A stretch of 35,123 bases of DNA, taken from NCBI GenBank assembly GCA_016871055.1, contig VFZW01000021.1:1-35123 (forward strand). Reading direction: 5' to 3'. Made by a program: the position numbers and the translations under genes. The notes beneath the pieces were generated by a model that was given only the letters and a program-made list of their open reading frames with translations, did no database searches and had not been told where the DNA came from. Positions within the stretch are counted from its first letter, which is position 1. Each line of letters begins with the position of its first letter. The DNA comes from Acidobacteriota bacterium. Lineage in GTDB: Bacteria; Acidobacteriota; Terriglobia; Bryobacterales; Bryobacteraceae. Below, piece after piece: positions 7,707-14,174 of this stretch.

Positions 7707-8689
7707 TGGCGGCCTCGCAGGCGCGTGGGATCGGGCAGCGCAATTTGCGCCGAATGAAAGGCCGTCAATATCTTCTGCAAGACCGCGGTCCGCACTAGAC
7801 CCGAGCCGAGAAACTGCGACACCTGAAACGCCAGGCAGAACTGCAAGTGCGTCGGCGTCATTCCGGGATCGGCCAGAAACACAGGAGGAGGATCGGAGGC
7901 CACACCCTCGGTGCCCAGCGCCGCCTTCACCGCGAGTTCACTTGCCTTGTCGACATCGGCGTCGTGCGCCAAAACGATCGGGATAAACACCGACACGGGG
8001 TTGGACGGCATCGAGTAGTTGAGGAGATTGCCCGATGTAATCGTCTTGTTCGGAATCACGACAATGTTGTTCGCCGTCGTTAGCAATCGTGTCGTGCGCC
8101 AGCCGATGTCGGATACAGTGCCCTGTTCGTCTTCGGTCAGCCGCACATAATCACCGACGGCAATCGGGCGTTCGACGAGGATGTGAACGCCAGCGAAGAA
8201 ATTGGCCAGCGTATCTTGCAGCGCCAGAGCGACAGCCAAACCGCCGACGCCCAAGGTCGCCAGCACCGGCGTGATCGAAATGCCGAGAAAGCGCAACAAA
8301 ACCAGAAGTCCGACCGCAAAAACCACGGAGCGCGTCAAAGTCCGGGACAGTCCGGCCACCGCGAACGGCATATTGTGCCGCTCGCCATAATCCTGAATCA
8401 CGCGAATCAGTACGGCCGAAACCACCATCGTCAGGCTGAGGATCAGAAAGCTGACGACGATGTAGTTGGCGATGGTCGTCGCGCGCGCGGGCAGCTCGAT
8501 GAAGTTCAACAGCGCATCGATGCCGATCACTAAACACCACAACAGCGACGGCGTGGCGATGCCATCGGCGATCTGCGGAAAGGGCCGCAATCGCCGCAGC
8601 ATCCACCGCCGCGCCACCAACGATCCGATCAGCACGAGCAGCGCGAGCGCACCCGCTTGGAAATTTTTCAGAACCAGCAACTCATTCAT
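7703..8689 (-). CDS. Mechanosensitive ion channel, MscS family
   Basis: A 328-residue inner-membrane channel of the MscS type, which opens under membrane tension to release solutes on osmotic downshock. There are about four membrane segments in the first 165 residues. The last is the Gly/Ala-rich pore helix (LGVGGLAVALALQDTLANFF, about 143-165), followed by the conserved beta-domain entry FAGVHILVERPIAVGDYVRL. A cytosolic beta-domain follows (EQGTVSDIGWRTTRLLT, NNIVVIPNKTITSGNLLNYS), then the alpha/beta C-terminal domain. It is the first gene of a minus-strand run that continues into hyuA with a four-base overlap. It is divergent from the ABC operon starting at 8751, with 61 bp between. The N-terminus is longer than in minimal E. 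coli MscS. Confidence 0.9.
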   Translation of the reverse strand: MNELLVLKNFQAGALALLVLIGSLVARRWMLRRLRPFPQIADGIATPSLLWCLVIGIDALLNFIELPARATTIANYIVVSFLILSLTMVVSAVLIRVIQDYGERHNMPFAVAGLSRTLTRSVVFAVGLLVLLRFLGISITPVLATLGVGGLAVALALQDTLANFFAGVHILVERPIAVGDYVRLTEDEQGTVSDIGWRTTRLLTTANNIVVIPNKTITSGNLLNYSMPSNPVSVFIPIVLAHDADVDKASELAVKAALGTEGVASDPPPVFLADPGMTPTHLQFCLAFQVSQFLGSGLVRTAVLQKILTAFHSAQIALPDPTRLRGRQ

Positions 8690-8750
8690 GAAAAAGAGCC
8701 GCTCCGTTTTCGCGTGTCATCATAGAAGCAGTCGCTTACTTCATGCTGAC

Positions 8751-9425
8751 ATGATAGCCCTACACGGTGTTTCCAAACGATTTGATGGGAAACGGCAAGT
8801 GGTGGCGCTCGATACGGTCGATCTTCGAATCGACAAAGCCGAAGTGGTTTCCCTCGTCGGTCCATCGGGCTCCGGTAAATCCACACTCTTGAACTTGATT
8901 GGCGGGTTGGACCGGCCTTCGTCGGGCGATGTCGAAGTGGACGGCGCCCGTCTTGCCGGCGTCAGCGACGACGAACTCACACGGATTCGCCGCGACAAGA
9001 TCGGCTTCATTTTTCAATTCTTCAACCTGCTGCCGACGTTGAGTTGCCTCGAAAACGTTTCGCTGCCCCTTCACTTACGCGGCTGGCCGGCCGCGAAGAT
9101 TGCCGATCGGGCCAAGGAGTTGCTCACGCTCGTGAAGCTCGACAAGCGCATGGAGCATTTGCCCGATGAACTCTCGGGCGGCGAACGGCAGCGAGTGGCG
9201 ATCGCGCGCGCTTTGTCGGTGTATCCGCCGATCCTTCTGGCCGATGAGCCAACGGGCAATCTCGATTCGTCAACCGGTGCCGAAATTCTCGATCTGTTGC
9301 GCGACGTGCATCAGCGCTTGAACGCGACGGTGCTCATCGTCACGCACGACCGCGGCGTGGCCGAGGCGTGTCCGCGGCGCATTGCGCTGAAAGACGGGCG
9401 CGTTGTGAAAGACGAACGCGGATGA
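8751..9425 (+). CDS. ABC transporter ATPase, LolD/MacB/YbbA type
   Basis: A 224-residue nucleotide-binding subunit that powers the permease encoded next to it. All motifs are intact: Walker A GPSGSGKS (37-44), Q-loop Gln89, signature LSGGE (141-145), Walker B ILLADE (161-166), D-loop NLDS and switch His199. The sequence belongs to the MoxA/LolD-like group that partners MacB/FtsX-type permeases rather than classical importers. The start at 8751 is chosen because homology to the family begins there ([11 protein letters not shown]); the open frame extends further upstream but into the divergent mscS. It overlaps the permease by four bases (ATGA) and is the first of four tightly overlapping genes, so the ATPase and permease should be made in balance. 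Confidence 0.92.
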   Translation: MIALHGVSKRFDGKRQVVALDTVDLRIDKAEVVSLVGPSGSGKSTLLNLIGGLDRPSSGDVEVDGARLAGVSDDELTRIRRDKIGFIFQFFNLLPTLSCLENVSLPLHLRGWPAAKIADRAKELLTLVKLDKRMEHLPDELSGGERQRVAIARALSVYPPILLADEPTGNLDSSTGAEILDLLRDVHQRLNATVLIVTHDRGVAEACPRRIALKDGRVVKDERG

Positions 9426-11974
9426 AGCTCATCAAGCTGATCAGCTGGCAGTATGCGCGCAAGCATAAACTCCGCTCGCTGCTAACCATGGCCGGCATCG
9501 TTTTGGGAGTAGCGGTGTTTGTCGGCATGCATACGGCGAATCAGAGCGTGATGGCTGCGTTCATCAAGACCGTTAACCGCATCGCCGGCGCGACGCAATT
9601 GCAGGTCACAGCGGGCGAAGCGGGCTTTGACGAAGAGGTCTTGGAACGTGTACAGGCAGCGCCGGGCGTGCGCGTTGCGGTACCGGTGATCGAGGCTGTC
9701 GTCAATCTCAACCTGCGGTCGCAGGGCAATATTCTGATCCTCGCCGTCGACCTCACCGGCGATCGCAGTCTTCGCGACTACACACTCGAAGAGGGCGAAG
9801 ACACAGTCATCGAAGATCCGCTAGTCTTCATCGCGCAGCCGGATTCATTGATGGTCACGCGCGAGTTCGCAAGCGCGAATCAACTTGCAATCAATAGTAA
9901 GATCACGCTCGATGCGATGGATGGCCCGCGCACATTCACGGTGCGCGGCATCATGCAATCGAGCGGCCTGACCAGCGCGTTCGGCGGAAATCTGGCGATC
10001 ATGGACGTCTACGCGGCGCAGAAGGTTTTTGGCCGAGGGCGAAAGTTCGACCGCATCGATCTCGCCGTCAACAAAGGCGAGCCGGTGGCTGCCGTGCGGG
10101 CCCGCTTGGGGCAGATGCTCGGCCCGGGATTCGAAGTTGATCCGCCTTCGGCGCGCGGCAAGCAGTTCGAGGCGCTTTCGAGTGTCTACGGTGCGATGGC
10201 GAATTTGACTAGCATGTTTGCGCTGTTCATCGGCATGTTCATCATTTACAACTCGTTCGCGATCGCGGTCACGCAGCGAAGAAGCGAGATCGGGATTCTG
10301 CGCGCGCTCGGCGCCTCGCGCGGCCAAATCCAAACGCTGTTTCTGGCCGAGAGCGCGCTGCTGGGACTTGCCGGAGCCGCGGCCGGTGTGCTGTTCGGGC
10401 TATTGATCGCGCGCGGTATCTCGGCCTCCCTCGGCGAGTTTCTCGGCGAGATCTACGGCGTCGCGCAACGCGCCGATGAGATTGCATCTGACCCGAAGCT
10501 TCTGCTCGGCGCGCTTGCGATGGGCGTTGTGACGAGCCTGATCGCGGCCTGGATTCCGGCGCGCGGCGCGGCGCAAGTGGACCCGGTGCGCGCGCTGCAG
10601 AAAGGCCGCTATCAAATTCTGAGCGCGGGTGAGAATCGCGTTCGCCGCATCACCGCGTTCGCCTTGCTCGGTGTCGTTGTCTTCTGCCTGTCCTTCACGC
10701 AGAACCGGATCGCCTTTTACGGCGGGTACTTCCTCACGGTGATTGCGGGGCTGCTCCTGGTGCCGACCGTGGCGGCGTGGTTGTCGAGAGCGTTGCGTCC
10801 GCTGATGAAGACGCTCGCGCCCGTCGAAGGCACGCTCGCGGCCGATAGCCTGATTCAATCGCCGCGCCGAACCTCGGGCGCGGTGTCGGCGCTCGCGCTG
10901 TCAATCTCGCTCGTCATCGCGCTTGGCGGAATGGCACGCGCCAGCTACGACGCAATCAACGAATGGATGCGCGTGGCCTTTAATCCCGACATGTTTCTGA
11001 CCGCGACGCAGAACATCACCGATCGCAGTTTCCGTTTCCCTGTGTCGTTCGCCGATGCGGTGCGCGAAGCGCCCGGGGTTCGGGTGGTGCAGTTGGTCCG
11101 TAACGGGCGCCTGCGGTACAACGGAGGCCCGGTGATGTTTGTCGCCGTGGAGATCGCCAAGCTGGAGCGAGAGTCGTTCCTTCCCGCGGTGGAAGGCGAT
11201 AGCTCGACGATGTACAAGCGCGCCGCGGCGGGAGAGGGCTTTATTCTCTCCGATAACTTCGCGCAGCTTTACAACGTGCACCTCGGCAACCCGCTTACGT
11301 TGAATACGCCGAACGGTCCGTTGACGCTGCCCGTTGTCGGAGTTGTGCGCGACTATAGCGACCAGAAGGGTACGGTGTTGATGGACCGCGCCGTCTTCAT
11401 CAAGAACTGGAACGACGACTCGATCAATATCGTGCGTTTGTATTTGCAGCGCGGTGTGACAGTGGAGGCCACGCGGCAGTGGCTCGAACGGCAGCTTGCG
11501 GGTAAGACGAGATTTTTCATCTTTACAAACCGCGATCTGAAGGCTTACGTCACCAAGATTACCGATCAGTGGTTTGGGCTAACTTACATTCAACTCTTCG
11601 TTGCGGTGCTTGTCGCCGTGCTTGGCATTATCAACACTCTGACCGTGTCGATCACCGATCGCCGCCGCGAATTGGGCGTGCTCCAAGCCGTGGGCGCGTT
11701 GCGGCATCAGGTGCGGCGAACGATCTGGCTCGAGGCGATCGCCATTGGGGTGGTTGGCCTGCTGATTGGATTCCTCTTCGGCGTCGTTGCGCTCTATTAC
11801 ACGATCGAGATGTCGGCGCGCGACTTCGCGGGGCTGCGTTTGGAGTATACGTATCCGTGGGGCATGTCGGCCGCGCTGTGGCCAGTCATTCTTGGCGCGG
11901 CGCTGCTGGCCGCGCTCGCGCCGGCCGAACAAGCCGTGCGCGGATCACTCGTGGAGTCATTGGAATATGAGTAA
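9422..11974 (+). CDS. Duplicated FtsX-type ABC permease, YbbP/LolCE-like
   Basis: An 850-residue inner-membrane permease with two FtsX modules in one chain, like YbbP or a fused LolC-LolE. Order: N-terminal helix (LLTMAGIVLGVAVFVGMHTAN); periplasmic domain to about residue 250; first FtsX block (about 256-393, ending WIPARGAAQVDPVRALQKGR); two linker helices; a second N-terminal helix near 485-505 (GAVSALALSISLVIALGG); second periplasmic domain; and second FtsX block (about 716-843, with RRRELGVLQAVGALRHQVRR). Such permeases use mechanotransmission to extract lipid or lipoprotein-like substrates from the inner membrane. It starts inside the ATPase stop codon and overlaps the LolA-like gene by eight bases. 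The cargo is not evident, but the neighbours suggest delivery to the outer membrane. Confidence 0.9.
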   Translation: MKLIKLISWQYARKHKLRSLLTMAGIVLGVAVFVGMHTANQSVMAAFIKTVNRIAGATQLQVTAGEAGFDEEVLERVQAAPGVRVAVPVIEAVVNLNLRSQGNILILAVDLTGDRSLRDYTLEEGEDTVIEDPLVFIAQPDSLMVTREFASANQLAINSKITLDAMDGPRTFTVRGIMQSSGLTSAFGGNLAIMDVYAAQKVFGRGRKFDRIDLAVNKGEPVAAVRARLGQMLGPGFEVDPPSARGKQFEALSSVYGAMANLTSMFALFIGMFIIYNSFAIAVTQRRSEIGILRALGASRGQIQTLFLAESALLGLAGAAAGVLFGLLIARGISASLGEFLGEIYGVAQRADEIASDPKLLLGALAMGVVTSLIAAWIPARGAAQVDPVRALQKGRYQILSAGENRVRRITAFALLGVVVFCLSFTQNRIAFYGGYFLTVIAGLLLVPTVAAWLSRALRPLMKTLAPVEGTLAADSLIQSPRRTSGAVSALALSISLVIALGGMARASYDAINEWMRVAFNPDMFLTATQNITDRSFRFPVSFADAVREAPGVRVVQLVRNGRLRYNGGPVMFVAVEIAKLERESFLPAVEGDSSTMYKRAAAGEGFILSDNFAQLYNVHLGNPLTLNTPNGPLTLPVVGVVRDYSDQKGTVLMDRAVFIKNWNDDSINIVRLYLQRGVTVEATRQWLERQLAGKTRFFIFTNRDLKAYVTKITDQWFGLTYIQLFVAVLVAVLGIINTLTVSITDRRRELGVLQAVGALRHQVRRTIWLEAIAIGVVGLLIGFLFGVVALYYTIEMSARDFAGLRLEYTYPWGMSAALWPVILGAALLAALAPAEQAVRGSLVESLEYE

Positions 11975-12710
11975 GTACGCATTGTTATTGGCGGTGGCCG
12001 CAATGGCGCAAGACGCGCGGCAAATTGTCGAGGAGTCGCAGAAGCGGCATCGATCGAACTCGCAGCGCTACGAAGGCGTTTTGCAGGTCTTCAATCCGAA
12101 CGGCAAGAACAGCGAAAAACGCTGGCAGTTTTCGCGAGTAGGCAACTACGGCGAGAGCAAGGCTCTGCTCCGTTTCATCGCGCCTCCGGAGGTGAAGGGC
12201 GTGGCGTTGTTGATCGTCAATCACACGGATCGCGCTTCGGACCAATGGATGTGGCTTCCGGAGTTGCAGCGGGACCGGCGCGTGGCGTTACAGGACCGGT
12301 CGACGCGTTTCTTCGGTACCGACTTTAGCTACGAGGATCTCGAAGAACGCGATGTCGAACAGAGCGACTTCAAGATGCTCGGCGAAGAGACCGCTGAGGG
12401 GCAGGCGTGCTGGAAGATCGAGTCGACGCCGCGAAAGACGCGCGCGTCGCAGTATGGGAGGGTTGTGATGTGGATTCGCAAGGACATCTACTTTCCCGTG
12501 CGTTATGAGATGTATGTGAAGGATCAGGTTGTGCGTCGGCTGCACTATCGGAAGATCGAAAAGACGCAAGGGGTCTGGTCCGCGCTGGAGCTTAATATGG
12601 AAGACCTGCGGCGCAAGGGACGCACCGTTCTGAAGACGGAGAAGTTGCAGTACAACGTGCCCGTGAAGGAAGAGATGTTCACGCTGCAGGCGCTGCGGCG
12701 CGGCGAATGA
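11967..12710 (+). CDS. LolA-like periplasmic outer-membrane lipoprotein-sorting protein
   Basis: A 247-residue exported protein of the LolA_like type (outer-membrane lipoprotein-sorting family), expected to shuttle a lipidic cargo across the periplasm. It starts with a short signal peptide (MSKYALLLAVAAMAQ). The mature part shows the features of this group: SQRYEGVLQVFNPNGK, the strand pair ALLRFIAPPEVKGVALLIV, QWMWLPELQRDRRVAL, FFGTDFSYEDLEERDV, and the late YFPVRYEMYVKDQVVRRLHY strands that complete the open half-barrel. In proteobacteria, relatives of this family often sit beside RND/MMPL pumps. Here it sits between an ABC permease (eight-base overlap) and a barrel gene (four-base overlap), so it likely links the two. 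The cargo is unknown. Confidence 0.85.
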   Translation: MSKYALLLAVAAMAQDARQIVEESQKRHRSNSQRYEGVLQVFNPNGKNSEKRWQFSRVGNYGESKALLRFIAPPEVKGVALLIVNHTDRASDQWMWLPELQRDRRVALQDRSTRFFGTDFSYEDLEERDVEQSDFKMLGEETAEGQACWKIESTPRKTRASQYGRVVMWIRKDIYFPVRYEMYVKDQVVRRLHYRKIEKTQGVWSALELNMEDLRRKGRTVLKTEKLQYNVPVKEEMFTLQALRRGE

Positions 12711-13903
12711 GGTGGCTGCTTTTCTTTTCGTTGATTGCGCACGCGGAACAGCGCGGGTTCGTCGATGTGCGGACGACGTTGTTTCCGCAAACAGCGCCTA
12801 GCGATAGCGGCCGCGTGATCGGCGACGCGCTGCTGCGTTACGAGGTGCGCCAGCGGTTGACTCCGTGGCTGAAGGTCGATGGCGCAATCGACGCGCGAAC
12901 GGATTCCCATCGTCAATATGAGCGCGAGTTTCGCATTGACTGGCAGGACCGCGGCGTCCAACGCCCCGCGATTTCGTTGCGCCGCTTCAGCGTTACGGCG
13001 CACAAGGGCCGTGTTACGTTTGAAGCCGGCCGCCAGTTCATTCGTTGGGGCAAGGCTGATATTCTGAATCCGCTCGATCGCTTCGCGCCACGCGATTTCC
13101 TGAATGTGATCGACAACGACTTCCTTGGCGTGCTTGCCGCGCGGTTGACGGTGGAGAAGGGCGCGCACACGGTCGACCTTGTCTTGCAGCCGCGATTCAC
13201 GCCGAGCCGCACGCCGTTGCTGAATCAGCGTTGGGTCGTGCTGCCACGCGACCTGAAGTTCGCGGTGAGTCAAGGCGCGGCGCGGATACCGGGCGGCGTG
13301 CAATCGGGCGCGCGCTGGAATTATTTGGGGCGCGGCTTCGAGATGGCGCTGGCGTTCTACGAGGGCCACAATCATCTTCCCGTCGTCGACGGCCGCCTGC
13401 TCCCGGGCTTGCGCGTCGAGTTGTTCAATCGCTTTCCGACAATGCGTATGTATGGCGGCGCGGGCGCCGTGCCGCTGCCGTGGTTTACGGTGAAAGGCGA
13501 GTCGGCGTTTTTCAAAACCTCCGATCGCGGCGCCGACGATTACGTGTTGTACGTGGTGCAATTGGAACGAACGGTGAAAGAGTGGACCTTCGTCGGCGGG
13601 TATGCCGGCGAGCACGTAATCGAGCGCCGTGTGCAACTCGACTTCGCCCCCGACCGAGGTCTGGCGCGGGCATTCGTCGGCCGGGCGTCACTGGCGGTCG
13701 ACGCCGCGCGCACGCTGGCGTTTGAGACGGCGGTGCGGCAAAATGGCGCAGGCGCATGGCTAAAGAGCGAGTACACGCAGCAGCTATCGAAGCACTGGCA
13801 GGCGCGGGCGTCAATCACGGTGATCCGCGGCAAACAGGACGACTTCCTAGGGCAGTATCGAAGGAACTCGCACGCGATTCTGGCGCTGCGCTATGGCTTC
13901 TGA
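12707..13903 (+). CDS. Predicted outer-membrane beta-barrel protein
   Basis: A 398-residue protein with a signal peptide (MRWLLFFSLIAHA) and then a long series of alternating amphipathic strands. The C-terminus ends ILALRYGF, with the terminal Phe typical of barrels recognised by the Bam complex. Conserved-looking patches include GRQFIRWGKADILNPLDRFAPRDF (about 109-132), similar in style to porin-like or DUF1302-type proteins found with LolA_like genes elsewhere. I cannot assign a named family with certainty. It overlaps the LolA-like gene by four bases and is the last of four overlapping genes, making it the natural outer-membrane receiver for whatever the ATPase, permease and LolA-like protein move. 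Confidence 0.75.
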   Translation: MRWLLFFSLIAHAEQRGFVDVRTTLFPQTAPSDSGRVIGDALLRYEVRQRLTPWLKVDGAIDARTDSHRQYEREFRIDWQDRGVQRPAISLRRFSVTAHKGRVTFEAGRQFIRWGKADILNPLDRFAPRDFLNVIDNDFLGVLAARLTVEKGAHTVDLVLQPRFTPSRTPLLNQRWVVLPRDLKFAVSQGAARIPGGVQSGARWNYLGRGFEMALAFYEGHNHLPVVDGRLLPGLRVELFNRFPTMRMYGGAGAVPLPWFTVKGESAFFKTSDRGADDYVLYVVQLERTVKEWTFVGGYAGEHVIERRVQLDFAPDRGLARAFVGRASLAVDAARTLAFETAVRQNGAGAWLKSEYTQQLSKHWQARASITVIRGKQDDFLGQYRRNSHAILALRYGF

Positions 13904-13915
13904 GCGCCCGGGCGG

Positions 13916-13935
13916 GGCTGACTGTTGCAGTCGCC
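13916..13935 (+). terminator. Hairpin at the end of the export operon
   Basis: GGC-T-GACTG at 13916-13924 pairs with CAGTC-GCC at 13928-13935, with a TTG loop and one bulged T. It starts 12 bases after the barrel gene's stop. There is no T-tract, so it would be a transcript-end hairpin or a weak terminator at best. Confidence 0.35.
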
Positions 13936-14069
13936 GAGCGCAGCTTGCCCTGATCGGCACTCCATTGCAGCAGCAGCGGAACATGGTCGATACGCTGGAG
14001 ATCGCCCAGCGCGATTTACAGACTTGGGGCGATGGTGCGGCCGGTCTTTGCAATTCCGCGCCGATAGCT

Positions 14070-14083
14070 GTCCGATTTCGGAC
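14070..14083. promoter_or_regulatory. Candidate activator (enhancer) site upstream of the second ADOP
   Basis: GTCCGATTTCGGAC is a perfect dyad with 6-bp arms and a 2-bp centre. It lies about 94 bp upstream of the start point predicted from the sigma-54-type promoter, a normal distance for a bacterial enhancer-binding protein. A related 14-mer sits upstream of the adaptor gene at 32509-32522. Confidence 0.5.
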
Positions 14084-14144
14084 GGTGAATCCCATTCGCG
14101 GCGGATGGTGCGAGACGCGATAGCGTGTTTCGAACAACTTGCGC

Positions 14145-14160
14145 TGGCACTGTTGTTGCA
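14145..14160 (+). promoter_or_regulatory. Sigma-54-type -24/-12 promoter for the second ADOP
   Basis: TGGCAC-TGTTG-TTGCA carries the invariant GG (14146-14147) and GC (14158-14159) 12 bp apart, and matches the sigma-54 consensus TGGCACG-N4-TTGC at all defined positions but one. The predicted start is near 14171, only four bases before the ATG, so the AAGAAG in front of the gene would be largely outside the transcript. Confidence 0.7.
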
Positions 14161-14174
14161 CATTGTAAGAAGCT

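Larger units (their letters stand above)
13904..14174. other. Intergenic region before the second ADOP
   Basis: This 271-bp gap is the longest without a gene. Open frames crossing it show no recognisable protein features and no good start signals. It contains a hairpin just after the barrel gene (13916-13935), a 14-bp dyad at 14070-14083 and a sigma-54-type promoter at 14145-14160. No padR remnant was found. Confidence 0.6.

Noticed and set aside
8466-8750. A 95-codon extension of the ATPase at 8751
   Set aside because: It runs through the divergent mscS gene and shows no ABC features; homology begins at 8751.
8741-8754. Dyad TCATG-CTGA-CATGA over the ATPase start codon
   Set aside because: Arms are only 5 bp, contain the start codon's own ATG, and could easily arise by chance.
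12545-13636. A 363-residue minus-strand open frame across the LolA-like and barrel genes
   Set aside because: Composition is Arg/His-rich as expected for an antisense shadow; the plus-strand genes have signal peptides, overlaps and family patterns.
13904-14174. Possible small gene or padR remnant before the second ADOP
   Set aside because: None of the frames shows PadR winged-helix features, a ribosome site or a plausible protein; regulatory elements explain the region better.
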